Positions 1 through 9,047 of a stretch of DNA of 64,000 nucleotides are shown piece after piece. Each line of letters begins with the position of its first letter. The first letter of the stretch is position 1. Source of the stretch: CAWBUW01 sp963792075. Its GTDB lineage: Bacteria; Chloroflexota; Anaerolineae; Anaerolineales; UBA4823. The notes below the pieces were generated by a model. It saw only the letters and a program-made list of their open reading frames with translations. It made no database searches and had not been told where the DNA came from. The stretch is taken from the NCBI GenBank assembly GCA_963792075.1, contig CAWBUW010000012.1:992001-1056000 (forward strand). The letters run 5' to 3'. A program made the translations under genes and the position numbers.

Positions 1-771
1 GGCAGCGCCAGCGCGGAGGTGGTGATCGAGGAGCGCCTGGCGGGTCCGGAGGTCTCCCTCCTGGCATTCACGGATGGTCGCACGGTGCGTCCGATGCCTC
101 CTGCTCAGGACCATAAGCGTTTACTGGCAGGTGACCTGGGGCCGAATACCGGTGGGATGGGCGCCTTCGCTCCCTCTCCGCTCTGCCCGCCTCCGCTGGT
201 GGAACAGATGCTGCAGCAGGTGCTGCAGCCTGCCGTGGACGGGCTGCGGGCGGAAGGCATGCCTTTCGTTGGGGTGTTGTATGCTGGGCTGATGCTGACT
301 GCCCAGGGGCCGAAAGTATTGGAGTTCAACTGCCGCTTTGGGGACCCTGAAACGCAGGTGCTCGTACCGCTGCTGGACGGTGATTTATTAGCGATTGCGG
401 CAGCCTGTGCGGACGGCCGGTTAGATCAGGTGGAAATTGGCTGGAAGAAACAGGCCGCGGCTTGTGTGGTGCTGGCCTCGGAGGGGTATCCTGGCCCTCC
501 CCAGGTAGGGCGCGAGATTGAGCAAGTAATTGGCTTTGGAATTGCAGATTGGTCAGATACTGCAATATTTCATGCTGGAACGCGGCTGGAACAAGGCCGG
601 CTGGTCACAGCCGGGGGTCGCGTGCTGGCGGTGACCGCCTGGGGGCCGGACCTCGGTGCCGCGCTGGGGAAGGCCTATACCCGCTTAGAAAGCGTCTGTT
701 TTGAAGGCCAACAGTACCGCCAGGATATCGGCCAGGGGATGGTGGACGGGGCCCCAGGAGGCAGCCTGTGA
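1..771 (+). CDS. purD: Phosphoribosylamine-glycine ligase (GARS), 3' part
   Basis: This is the C-terminal 256 residues of PurD, which joins phosphoribosylamine and glycine with ATP in step 2 of purine synthesis. The frame is open from base 1 (GSASAEVVIEERL), so the gene begins outside the window. The ATP-grasp metal site is visible as EFNCRFGDPETQ near residues 108-119 of the fragment, and the C-terminal domain follows to the stop. The TGA overlaps the GTG start of purM (GTGA), which indicates translational coupling in the purine operon. Identification is secure. Confidence 0.95.
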   Translation, partial: GSASAEVVIEERLAGPEVSLLAFTDGRTVRPMPPAQDHKRLLAGDLGPNTGGMGAFAPSPLCPPPLVEQMLQQVLQPAVDGLRAEGMPFVGVLYAGLMLTAQGPKVLEFNCRFGDPETQVLVPLLDGDLLAIAAACADGRLDQVEIGWKKQAAACVVLASEGYPGPPQVGREIEQVIGFGIADWSDTAIFHAGTRLEQGRLVTAGGRVLAVTAWGPDLGAALGKAYTRLESVCFEGQQYRQDIGQGMVDGAPGGSL

Positions 772-1838
772 GCGCAGGGGAACGTGATGCGGAGAATCGG
801 GCGCCAGGGCCGGCGGGTGGCCTGTCCGCTTATGCCACTTCGGGCGTTTCGATTGATGCCGGTAACCGGGCTGTGGCTCTGATGACCCAGGCAGTACGCT
901 CGACGTATGGCCCGGAAGTGCTGGCAGGGATCGGGGCTTTTGGCGGCTTGTTCGATGCCACCGGGCTGCAAGGCTTACAGAACCCGGCATTGGTGGCTTC
1001 GATCGATGGCGTGGGTACGAAGGTCAAGCTGGCCGCGCAGGCCAAGCGCTATACCTCCATTGGGCAAGACATCGTCAACCACTGCATCAACGATATCCTG
1101 GTGCAGGGGGCGCGGCCATTATTCTTTTTGGATTATTTTGCCACTTCGCGGCTCTCACCGGAAATAGTCGCCGAGGTGGTCGGCGGGATCGCACTGGCCT
1201 GCCGCGCTGCGGGCTGCGCTTTGTTAGGCGGTGAGACGGCGGAAATGCCGGGCGTGTATGTGGAAGGGGAGTTTGACCTGGCCGGCGCCATCGTGGGTGT
1301 GGTGGAGCGCAGCCAGATGCTGCCGCGGACGGGGATCGCGCCGGGCGATGTTTTGATCGGCCTGCGTTCCTCTGGCCCGCATACCAACGGCTTTTCGCTG
1401 ATCCGCAAAGCGTTTGCGGGTGTCCCTTTGGACAAGGTTTTTCCGCAGTTGGGCCAGGCGCTGGGGGAAGCGTTGCTGCAGCCGCACCGCTCCTACCTGG
1501 GTCTGCTTTCGGGCCTGCTCCGGCGAGGAGACCTGGGCATCAAAGCGCTGGCGCACCTGACCGGAGGCGGGTTCATCGAAAATATCCCCAGGGTGCTGCC
1601 GGAGGGCGTTGGGGCAGTGGTCCAGACCGGAGCCTGGCCGGTGCCGGCTTTGTTCCGGCTGATCCAGGAGCACGGCCAGATCGCTGAAGAAGAAATGTAC
1701 CGTGTGTTCAACATGGGCATTGGCATGGTCCTCATCGTGGATCCGGCCCAGGCGGGCGCCGTTCAGGCTGAGATGCCCGAAGAGACTTACGTCATCGGTT
1801 ACCTGGCAGCCGGGGAGCGGCGGGTGGCGCTGGTATGA
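768..1838 (+). CDS. purM: Phosphoribosylformylglycinamidine cyclo-ligase (AIR synthetase)
   Basis: PurM closes the imidazole ring of FGAM to form AIR, using ATP. The 356-residue protein has the family's normal length. It shows SIDGVGTKVKLA (about residues 79-90), the ATP-binding segment GGETAEMPG (about 154-162) and a C-terminal LTGGGFIENIPR glycine-rich motif. A GTG start is chosen because it overlaps the purD stop. The stop overlaps the purN ATG (ATGA). It lies inside the tightly packed purine operon. Confidence 0.96.
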   Translation: MSAGERDAENRAPGPAGGLSAYATSGVSIDAGNRAVALMTQAVRSTYGPEVLAGIGAFGGLFDATGLQGLQNPALVASIDGVGTKVKLAAQAKRYTSIGQDIVNHCINDILVQGARPLFFLDYFATSRLSPEIVAEVVGGIALACRAAGCALLGGETAEMPGVYVEGEFDLAGAIVGVVERSQMLPRTGIAPGDVLIGLRSSGPHTNGFSLIRKAFAGVPLDKVFPQLGQALGEALLQPHRSYLGLLSGLLRRGDLGIKALAHLTGGGFIENIPRVLPEGVGAVVQTGAWPVPALFRLIQEHGQIAEEEMYRVFNMGIGMVLIVDPAQAGAVQAEMPEETYVIGYLAAGERRVALV

Positions 1839-2422
1839 ACCGGCCGTTGAGCACGCTGGTGGTGCTCGTTTCCGGGAATGGTTCGAATTTGCAGGCGATC
1901 CTGGATGCCTGCGCCTCAGGCAGGCTGCCGGCGCGGGTGGCGGCGGTAGTCTCGAACAAACCCGCAGCTTATGCGTTGGAACGCGCCCGGGCGGCGGGAA
2001 TTCCTGCCGTGGCGCTGCCGAAGGTCCCGGCGCAGACGCGCGGCGCGTACGATGCGGCGCTGGCTGAGGTTGTGGCTTCTTATCACCCGGATTGGGTCGT
2101 GCTGGCTGGCTGGATGCGACTGCTTGGCGCGGCTTTCCTGGGCCGCTTCCCAGGCCATGTGATCAATTTGCATCCGGCGCTGCCGGGCGCCTTCCCCGGT
2201 ACGGAAGCCATCGCCCGGGCCTTCGCCGCTTTCCAGCAGGGCGAAATTCAGCACACCGGTGTGATGGTGCACCTGGTACCCGATGAGGGCGTAAACTCTG
2301 GGCCGGTGCTGGCGCAGCAGGCGGTGCCGATTTTGGCCACAGACACCGTGGAGACGCTCGAAGAACGCGTACACGCGGTCGAACACCAACTGCTGGTGCA
2401 GACGTTAAAAAACGTGATTTGA
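1835..2422 (+). CDS. purN: Phosphoribosylglycinamide formyltransferase (GART)
   Basis: PurN transfers a formyl group from 10-formyl-THF to GAR. The 195-residue protein starts with the phosphate-binding SGNGSNLQAI segment (residues 12-21). The catalytic Asn and His are in NLHPALPGAFPG (about 110-121) and the catalytic Asp is in VPDEGVNSGPVL (about 148-159). The start overlaps the purM stop by 4 bases. A 66-base gap follows before the next gene, with no obvious terminator, so the operon probably continues. Confidence 0.95.
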   Translation: MNRPLSTLVVLVSGNGSNLQAILDACASGRLPARVAAVVSNKPAAYALERARAAGIPAVALPKVPAQTRGAYDAALAEVVASYHPDWVVLAGWMRLLGAAFLGRFPGHVINLHPALPGAFPGTEAIARAFAAFQQGEIQHTGVMVHLVPDEGVNSGPVLAQQAVPILATDTVETLEERVHAVEHQLLVQTLKNVI

Positions 2423-2488
2423 TCTTGTGTTTCGTGCCTGACGTGCACATACAAACGCAACCGGCGAAAATTTTGAGGAGATGAACGG

Positions 2489-3058
2489 ATGCCAAAAGCT
2501 ATTCTTTCTGTATATGACAAGACCGGCCTGATCGAGTTAGGCCAGGGGCTGGCCGCGTTGGGCTGGACTCTGCTTGCTTCGGGTGGGACAGCGCGGGCGC
2601 TGCACGCCGCCGGCCTGGCGGTGACTGAGGTCGCCGATTACACCGGCTCGCCTGAAATCCTGGGCGGGCGGGTGAAGACTCTGCACCCTGCCATCCATGG
2701 CGGGCTGCTGGCGCGCCCGGAGGCTGCTGACCGCGCCGAGCTGGCCGGGTTGGGTTGGGATTATATCGATCTGGTCGCAGTCAACTTGTACCCATTCGAG
2801 CAAACGATCGCCAAACCGGGGGTGACTCTGGACGAAGCGATTGAAAATATCGATATTGGCGGCGTTACGTTGATCCGCGCGGCGGCCAAGAACCATGCGC
2901 GCGTCACGCTGTTGTGTGATCCGGTGGATTACGCCACGGCGCTGGACGAGCTACACCGCGGGGGCATTACCGCTGCGACGCGCCGTCGCCTGGCAGTGCA
3001 AGGCTTTGCGCAAACCGCTCATTATGACGCCGCCATCCGGGATTACCTGTCCAAATAA
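2489..3058 (+). CDS. purH: IMP cyclohydrolase (N-terminal half of PurH as a separate protein)
   Basis: This 189-residue protein matches the N-terminal MGS-like IMP cyclohydrolase domain of bifunctional PurH, with ILSVYDKTGL at the start, LLASGGTARAL, and GGRVKTLHPAIHGG near residues 63-76. It catalyses ring closure of FAICAR to IMP. It ends cleanly (DYLSK, stop) 10 bases before the ATG of the formyltransferase. The two halves of PurH are therefore encoded as two genes. A GAGGAG ribosome site lies upstream of the ATG. Confidence 0.93.
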   Translation: MPKAILSVYDKTGLIELGQGLAALGWTLLASGGTARALHAAGLAVTEVADYTGSPEILGGRVKTLHPAIHGGLLARPEAADRAELAGLGWDYIDLVAVNLYPFEQTIAKPGVTLDEAIENIDIGGVTLIRAAAKNHARVTLLCDPVDYATALDELHRGGITAATRRRLAVQGFAQTAHYDAAIRDYLSK

Positions 3059-3068
3059 AGGAAGAGAT

Positions 3069-4244
3069 ATGTCAGAAAAAGAGTTGAAACTTCGCTACGG
3101 CTGTAATCCGCACCAGTCGCCGGCGCGAGTGTTTATGCAGTCAGGTGAGCTGCCGATCAAGGTGCTGAACGGCATGCCCGGTTACATCAATATGTTGGAT
3201 GCGCTCAATTCCTGGCAGTTGGTCAAGGAACTCAAACAGGCGCTGGGATTGCCGGCAGCAGCCTCTTTCAAACACGTCAGCCCCAGCGGTGCGGCGGTCG
3301 GCTTGCCCTTGAGCGAAACCCTCCGGCAGGCCTATTTTGTGCAGGATTTGGAGCTTTCGCCGCTGGCTGCGGCTTACGCCCGGGCGCGCGGCGTGGATCG
3401 CTTGTCTTCCTTCGGTGATTGGGTGGCGCTGAGTGATACCGTAGATGTGCCCACTGCCAGGTTGTTGAACCGTGAAGTCTCGGACGGCGTGATTGCTCCG
3501 GGATACGAAGCGGAAGCGCTGGAAATCCTGCGCAGCAAAAAAGGCGCCCAATACGTGGTGCTGGCGATGGACCCGGATTACCAGCCGGAGGCGCTGGAGC
3601 AGCGGGATGTGTATGGTATCACCTTCGAGCAGCGGCGCAATGATCGCCCGGTTACGCGGGACGATTTCAAGAATATCATGACCGTGAATAAAGACCTGCC
3701 CGAATCCGCCGTCCAGGATATGATCATTGCCTGGATCACACTCAAATATACCCAGTCCAATTCAGTGTGTTACGCGGTGGATGGGCAAGTGATTGGCGTC
3801 GGCGCAGGGCAGCAGTCACGCATCCACTGCACACGCCTGGCAGGCACCAAAGCCGACCTGTGGTGGCTGCGCCAGCATCCGCGCACGCTGGGTTTGAAGT
3901 TCAAGCCGGAGACCCACCGCCCAGAGCGCGACAACGCCATCGACCAGTTCCTGCGGGACGATGTCACACCGGTCGAACGAGAGGGCTGGTCCGAATTATT
4001 CTCTGAAATGCCCGTCCAGTTTACACCGGAAGAGAAAAGAGCCTGGAAGTCCCAACTGAAAGAGGTCGTCCTCGGCTCCGATGCTTTTTTCCCCTTCCGC
4101 GATTCGATTGACCGGGCCGCGCAGAGCGGCGTAAAATATGTTCTTCAGCCAGGCGGCTCCAACCGGGATGATGTGGTCATCAAAGCCTGCAACCAATATG
4201 GCATGCGCATGGTCTTTTCCGGTGTGCGCCTATTCCATCATTAA
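3069..4244 (+). CDS. purH: AICAR formyltransferase (C-terminal half of PurH as a separate protein)
   Basis: The 391-residue protein corresponds to the AICAR transformylase part of PurH. LRYGCNPHQSPARV near the start and the catalytic Lys-His in SFKHVSPSGAA (about residues 66-76) are typical. It formylates AICAR with 10-formyl-THF. The ATG at 3069 is preferred over an upstream in-frame start because the family begins here and a GGAAGAGA ribosome site precedes it. It follows IMP cyclohydrolase by 10 bases and precedes guaB by 30. Confidence 0.93.
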   Translation: MSEKELKLRYGCNPHQSPARVFMQSGELPIKVLNGMPGYINMLDALNSWQLVKELKQALGLPAAASFKHVSPSGAAVGLPLSETLRQAYFVQDLELSPLAAAYARARGVDRLSSFGDWVALSDTVDVPTARLLNREVSDGVIAPGYEAEALEILRSKKGAQYVVLAMDPDYQPEALEQRDVYGITFEQRRNDRPVTRDDFKNIMTVNKDLPESAVQDMIIAWITLKYTQSNSVCYAVDGQVIGVGAGQQSRIHCTRLAGTKADLWWLRQHPRTLGLKFKPETHRPERDNAIDQFLRDDVTPVEREGWSELFSEMPVQFTPEEKRAWKSQLKEVVLGSDAFFPFRDSIDRAAQSGVKYVLQPGGSNRDDVVIKACNQYGMRMVFSGVRLFHH

Positions 4245-4274
4245 TAAGATTTAGGCAGTTGGAAGGAATAGAAA

Positions 4275-5756
4275 ATGAACGAAGAATTATTTAAAGAATT
4301 CGAAGCGCTGACTTTCGACGACGTGTTGATTGTGCCCGGATATACCGAGGTGCTGCCCGACCAGACCAATTTAATCGCCCAGGCGACACGCGAAATCCAG
4401 TTGAACATCCCCATCCTCTCTGCGGCGATGGATACAGTGACCGAAGCGCGGCTGGCAATTGCGCTGGCGCGTGAAGGCGGGCTGGGCATCATCCACCGCA
4501 ACCTGTCGCCGGAGGCGCAGGCGGCTGAGGTGGACAAGGTCAAGCGCTCGCAATCGGGCATGATCGTCGAGCCGATCACACTGCCGCCGGATGCGCTGCT
4601 GCGCGAGGCCGAAACGATCATGGCTACATATCATGTCAGCGGGGTGCCCATCACAAACTCGGCAGGACACCTGCTGGGTATTCTGACCAACCGCGACGTG
4701 CGTTTTGTGGATGAGGCGGATTACAACCGGCCGGTAAGCGATTTCATGACACCGCAGCCTCTGGTCACTGCCTCGGTAGGGACGAGCCTGGAAGATGCCA
4801 AGCGCCTGCTGCAGAAACACCGCATTGAAAAATTGCCGCTGGTGGACGATGCCGGGGTGTTGAAAGGGCTGCTGACGGTGAAAGATATCCAGAAAGCGCG
4901 CGATTTTCCATTAGCTGCCAAGGATGACCAGGGACGCTTGCGTGTAGGCGCGGCAGTGGGAGTGGGCGCCGATTTGGAGGCGCGCGTGCAGGCCCTCGTA
5001 GAGAAAGACGTAGATGTCGTAGCGATTGATACTGCGCATGGTCATTCGGCGGGTGTTATGCGTGCCTTGCAGCGCATCCGCAGCAATTGGCCCAACCTGC
5101 CCATCATGGCGGGGAACGTGGTCACTGCGCAGGGCACGGAGGAATTGATCCGTGCTGGCGCTAGCGCCATCAAAGTGGGCGTGGGCGCGGGTTCGATCTG
5201 TACCACGCGCGTGATTTCCGGCGCGGGCATGCCGCAGCTTACTGCGATCCATGTTTGCGCCCAGGCTGCGCACGCCCTGGGTGTGCCGGTGATCGCGGAT
5301 GGCGGGATCAAATACAGCGGTGACATCGTCAAGGCGATTGCTGTTGGAGCCGACGTGGTCATGCTGGGCAGCTTGCTGGCCGGGTTGGAAGAGTCGCCTG
5401 GGGAGGAGGTGCTGCTCGAAGGCCGGCGTTTCAAAGAGTACCGTGGCATGGGCAGTATGGGCGCCATGCAGGGCTACGGGCGTGACCGTTACGCCAGCGG
5501 GCAGAGTGCCAGCGGCAAGCTGGTGCCTGAGGGGATCGAGGGACGCGTCCCATACAAGGGCAACCTGCATGAATACGTGTACCAACTGGTGGGCGGCCTG
5601 CGGTCCGGCATGGGTTATGCCGGTGCGGCCACTTTAGATGATCTGCGCAGCCGGACTCACCTGGTGCGCATCACCAACGCCGGCCTGATCGAGAGCCATC
5701 CGCATGATGTGATCATCACCAAGGAAGCGCCGAACTACCAGGTTGGCAACGGCTGA
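4275..5756 (+). CDS. guaB: IMP dehydrogenase
   Basis: GuaB oxidises IMP to XMP with NAD, committing purines to GMP. The 493-residue protein has the full architecture: N-terminal TIM-barrel strand (LTFDDVLIVPG), a CBS pair at about residues 95-210, the catalytic Cys loop GSICTTRVISGAG (about 307-319), the substrate-binding DGGIKYSGDIVKA segment and the mobile flap EYRGMGSMGAMQGYG (about 389-403). It is the last gene of the purine operon and is followed by a strong hairpin. Confidence 0.97.
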   Translation: MNEELFKEFEALTFDDVLIVPGYTEVLPDQTNLIAQATREIQLNIPILSAAMDTVTEARLAIALAREGGLGIIHRNLSPEAQAAEVDKVKRSQSGMIVEPITLPPDALLREAETIMATYHVSGVPITNSAGHLLGILTNRDVRFVDEADYNRPVSDFMTPQPLVTASVGTSLEDAKRLLQKHRIEKLPLVDDAGVLKGLLTVKDIQKARDFPLAAKDDQGRLRVGAAVGVGADLEARVQALVEKDVDVVAIDTAHGHSAGVMRALQRIRSNWPNLPIMAGNVVTAQGTEELIRAGASAIKVGVGAGSICTTRVISGAGMPQLTAIHVCAQAAHALGVPVIADGGIKYSGDIVKAIAVGADVVMLGSLLAGLEESPGEEVLLEGRRFKEYRGMGSMGAMQGYGRDRYASGQSASGKLVPEGIEGRVPYKGNLHEYVYQLVGGLRSGMGYAGAATLDDLRSRTHLVRITNAGLIESHPHDVIITKEAPNYQVGNG

Positions 5757-5763
5757 CCAATAT

Positions 5764-5808
5764 TTATGGTTGATGAAGGGCGGCTATGCCGCCCTTCATC
5801 AACCATAA
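5764..5808. terminator. Perfect 21-bp hairpin between convergent genes
   Basis: A 21-bp perfect inverted repeat with a TAT loop fills the 56-base gap between guaB (plus) and the propeller gene (minus). The core is GAAGGGCGGC-TAT-GCCGCCCTTC. It is well placed to end transcription from both sides. A run of Ts is short or absent on either strand, so termination would rely mainly on the strength of the stem. Confidence 0.8.
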
Positions 5809-5812
5809 TTCT

Positions 5813-8398
5813 CTATGGCCCGGTGCCGATGATCTTCAGAGTGTATTGGCCATCTTGCAAGAAATAGCCCACGATCAGCGTCTTGTTCCTCACCCAGCCA
5901 TCCGGCAGGATCTCGCCGTTCCCCGCATGCCAGGATGAATACAGGTAGAGCGTTGGTCGCACCGAGAAATTCACCCAGAAGACCGCATCCACCCCATAGT
6001 TAGCCGGATCCAGCTCACTGGCAAGGCGCACTTCACTGATCTCGTAGTCGCTTAGGCGCTGGTTGGGTGTGAGCGGCGCCTGGAGATACTGCTCCAGGTA
6101 ATTGCTGTATAGCTGCTGCATGATGGCCTCGGGCGGCAGCTCCGCCGCGGCATCAGCCGGCAGGCTGATTGCCAGGTTGTTCCAATCCACGCCCAGAAGA
6201 GTAGACGGCGGGCCGAACGAAACATATTGCAGGTTGTAGTTTGGGTCACCGTTCAGCCGGATTTCGCGCGCCGCGTGAGCAGCTGGTCCCAGCGCGGTAA
6301 AGCTCAGCGGCGCCAGGAACAGGCGTGCGCCGGCATCTTCCGGGCGAGGACCGGCCTCGATCAGCAAATACTGACTGTCAGGCGTCCAGGTGAGTCCCAA
6401 GGAGGCCGGCCATTCGAAGACAGTTTGGGGTGCAGAGCCATCCGCACGCATGACCAGCGCCTGGTAAAGCCCACCCTCTACATGCACCGTAGCCAGCCAT
6501 TCGCCGGAAGGAGACCACACTGGATCCCAGCCGGTTTGCCCCAGCGCCTGTACCACCTGGCCCTGCGTGTCAATGACGTAGAGCTGTTCATCAACGCTGC
6601 TGGAGAGAGCAAAGGTGCGCATGATGGGAGAAAAGGCCGGGCGGCCGCTGTATGGCAGGCTCAGCGGGCTGGCCTGGCCGCTGAGGATGTCGGCCTGGTA
6701 GAGCACCGGCTCTTGGCGCTGCCCGACCTGGCCCTTGGGTACGTCTCGCCAACGCAGGAAAAGCGCCGTGTTGGCATCCAGCCAGCCGATCGGGCTTTGC
6801 ATCCCGCCCAGATCCTGCGCCAGGCGGCGCTGCTCCGAGCCATCCGGCCGGATGAGGGTGGCCAGGCTTGTGTAAGCGTCTTCCTGGAGGGTTGCCAGCA
6901 GCCACTCGCCATCCGGCGACCAATAGAGTAGTGATTGGGTGGCGTAGAAGTTTTCGGCGATCACCTGCCATGCGCCGCTGTCCGGATCATAAGTATAGAG
7001 GCGGGTGTTGTTCGAGTCGATGTGAGCCGCCATCCGCCCATCCGGCGACCAGGCCAACGCCGACCAGCCGGGGGTGGGATAGCCGAGCACGGCTTGCACC
7101 GGGCAGCTTAGCTTGACGAGGATGCAGCTCACCGAGGCGCGCACGTGCTGCTCGCCATTCGTACCCATCGATTTGGCTACGAAAAACAATTGACCCAGGT
7201 CGGTATCCACTGTCGCAGTGGGAAGCTGAGGGTCGAGCTCCAGGTTGATGACCTCCAGGTTACTGGCGCCCACTGGGATCGGTAGGGAAGTAGGCTCAGG
7301 TAGTGGGGGCAGGGGAGTGGGTAGTGCCTCGCCAGCTAGGTCAGCCGGCAGGTCTTCGGCAGTGGCCGCGAAGCGCAGGTCTCCCATTCCACCGCTGGTC
7401 TCCAGACCGGCAGGGAAGGGGAAATCGTACGTCACAGCCTCAATACGCAGGATCTTGAGCGGGTTTTGCGTGGCCGGGTCAAGCGTCTGACGCATCAACA
7501 GGAAACCGGTCTGGCGATCTACCCAGAAGCGGTCTTGCAGCGGCTCGCCGGCGGATGGGCGCCATTCGAGTACCAGCGCTTCCAGGCCGGCGATGGTCTC
7601 AACGCCGGTAATGTTGAACACGCCGCCGCGCCCGGTGATGAAATAAGGGAAGACCAGCTCCATCAGGGATGCCTCGTGGTTGGTAATTCTGCTCGCGTTT
7701 TCCAACGGGTGGCTGGCATAACCCCACTCAGGGAAGCCGGGATCAAAACCGCCCAGTTGCGCATCGTATAGCGCCAGGCGGCTGCCATCTGCCACCCAGG
7801 CAAAGCGGGGCGTCAGGCCGTCTGGTCGCTGTGAAGTCTCCAACAGGGGCTCGCTGCTCACCACCCGGCCGCGGCCGTCTCTCGCCACCCATGCCTGGGT
7901 AAAGGTGGTCTGCCACTGCCCATCCGCATTCTGCTGGCTGGCACTGCCAGAGACCCACAACGTTTGCCAGGCGGCAGCGTCCAGTCGCCTCAGCAGCTCC
8001 TCGGTGGGCGTATCCAGGCCCAGCAGGTCCGGGCTGGGCGTCCAGGTAGACAGGGCAGCGGGCTGGGGTATAGGGAGCAGGGAGCTCAGTACCCACCTCA
8101 ATCCTAATACCAGTGCCAGCAGCAACACCGCTGCCGCAGCCCACTGCATGGCTTCCGCCAGTCGCCTGCGGACTGGGTGCTCGCCGCGTTGGCCTGCCTG
8201 GGCCAGCAAGCGCTGGCGCAGAGCCATCTGCTGTCGGCTGTGGACGCTGGGGTCAGACTGTGCCAGCCGGAGGGCAGTCGCCAGCGCCTCCTGGTATTCA
8301 GTGTTTTCCTGGTCGTTTTTAGCCTGCGCAGGCGGTTCGCCAGCCAGCAGGCGCTCTAAACCATCGTTAAAGCTTTGGATCTGGGAACGGTCAGCCAT
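5813..8398 (-). CDS. Membrane-anchored beta-propeller (TolB/PD40-like) protein, possible partner of the ECF sigma factor
   Basis: This 861-residue protein has a cytosolic N-terminus (about 1-88) and one transmembrane helix (AAAAVLLLALVLGLRWVL, about 90-107). A large extracytoplasmic part follows, with repeated propeller blades of the type WSPDGRMAAH, WSPDGEWLL, WSPSGEWLAT and WTPDSQYLL at about residues 450-680. A domain like those in outer-surface sensors comes before them. It starts 3 bases after the sigma-factor stop, an arrangement common for anti-sigma factors. No zinc-binding anti-sigma motif is seen, so an anti-sigma role is inference. Confidence 0.7.
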   Translation of the reverse strand: MADRSQIQSFNDGLERLLAGEPPAQAKNDQENTEYQEALATALRLAQSDPSVHSRQQMALRQRLLAQAGQRGEHPVRRRLAEAMQWAAAAVLLLALVLGLRWVLSSLLPIPQPAALSTWTPSPDLLGLDTPTEELLRRLDAAAWQTLWVSGSASQQNADGQWQTTFTQAWVARDGRGRVVSSEPLLETSQRPDGLTPRFAWVADGSRLALYDAQLGGFDPGFPEWGYASHPLENASRITNHEASLMELVFPYFITGRGGVFNITGVETIAGLEALVLEWRPSAGEPLQDRFWVDRQTGFLLMRQTLDPATQNPLKILRIEAVTYDFPFPAGLETSGGMGDLRFAATAEDLPADLAGEALPTPLPPLPEPTSLPIPVGASNLEVINLELDPQLPTATVDTDLGQLFFVAKSMGTNGEQHVRASVSCILVKLSCPVQAVLGYPTPGWSALAWSPDGRMAAHIDSNNTRLYTYDPDSGAWQVIAENFYATQSLLYWSPDGEWLLATLQEDAYTSLATLIRPDGSEQRRLAQDLGGMQSPIGWLDANTALFLRWRDVPKGQVGQRQEPVLYQADILSGQASPLSLPYSGRPAFSPIMRTFALSSSVDEQLYVIDTQGQVVQALGQTGWDPVWSPSGEWLATVHVEGGLYQALVMRADGSAPQTVFEWPASLGLTWTPDSQYLLIEAGPRPEDAGARLFLAPLSFTALGPAAHAAREIRLNGDPNYNLQYVSFGPPSTLLGVDWNNLAISLPADAAAELPPEAIMQQLYSNYLEQYLQAPLTPNQRLSDYEISEVRLASELDPANYGVDAVFWVNFSVRPTLYLYSSWHAGNGEILPDGWVRNKTLIVGYFLQDGQYTLKIIGTGP

Positions 8399-8401
8399 GT
8401 T

Positions 8402-8947
8402 CTAGTCCTTGTGCAGTGGAGCTAACTGTGCACGCAGTTTCAAAATGGCCCGGTAGAGCAGCATACCCACGTTGCTCTCGCTCAACCCGCTGAGCCCGGC
8501 GATCTGGCGGTTGTTCAGGCGAGCCGCAAACTTCAGTCCCAGCAGGTCACGCGACCGGCTTTCTAAGCTGTCCACTGCGGCCCACAGCTCGGCCTGGCTT
8601 TCCTGCTGGATGATCTGCGCTTCGGGGCCTGGCTCGGCCGCCGGCAGGCGCGGCAGGGCATCCCACGGCAGCCAGCGCTGCCAACCCTTGCGGTAGTGGT
8701 CAGTGACCAGGTTGCGAGCGATGGCGAACAGCCAGGGCTCGAACAGCCCGCGGGATGGGTCGTAGCGTTCCAGCTTGTTGAGCAAGCGCTCGAAGGTTTG
8801 CGCGGCCAGCTCATCGGCCGTGCCGTCATCTCCACAGCGGTAACGCAGGTAGTTATAGACGCGGGAAAAGTAGTGGTCATACAGGGCGGCGAAGGCCTGG
8901 GGATCGTGAGCGGCTTGTTGGGCCAGCAGGTTGAGATCGGTGTTCAC
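8402..8947 (-). CDS. ECF-type RNA polymerase sigma-70 factor
   Basis: This 181-residue ECF sigma factor has region 2 at about residues 12-75 (ALYDHYFSRVYNYLRY and ADELAAQTFERLLNKL) and region 4 with a helix-turn-helix at about 130-170 (NNRQIAGLSGLSESNVGMLL). It directs RNA polymerase to a small regulon, here likely including its own operon. It is followed directly by the propeller protein. The upstream region (8948-9047) contains ATTGAGATGCA and is shared with the divergent glycosylase gene. Confidence 0.92.
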   Translation of the reverse strand: MNTDLNLLAQQAAHDPQAFAALYDHYFSRVYNYLRYRCGDDGTADELAAQTFERLLNKLERYDPSRGLFEPWLFAIARNLVTDHYRKGWQRWLPWDALPRLPAAEPGPEAQIIQQESQAELWAAVDSLESRSRDLLGLKFAARLNNRQIAGLSGLSESNVGMLLYRAILKLRAQLAPLHKD

Positions 8948-9047
8948 GCGCGTGATGTGCTCCAGAATTATTGAGATGCATTCTTACAAAAGTTAATACG
9001 GACCCATTGCCAAAGCATTACACCGATTCTACAGTAAAATAGGGGAC

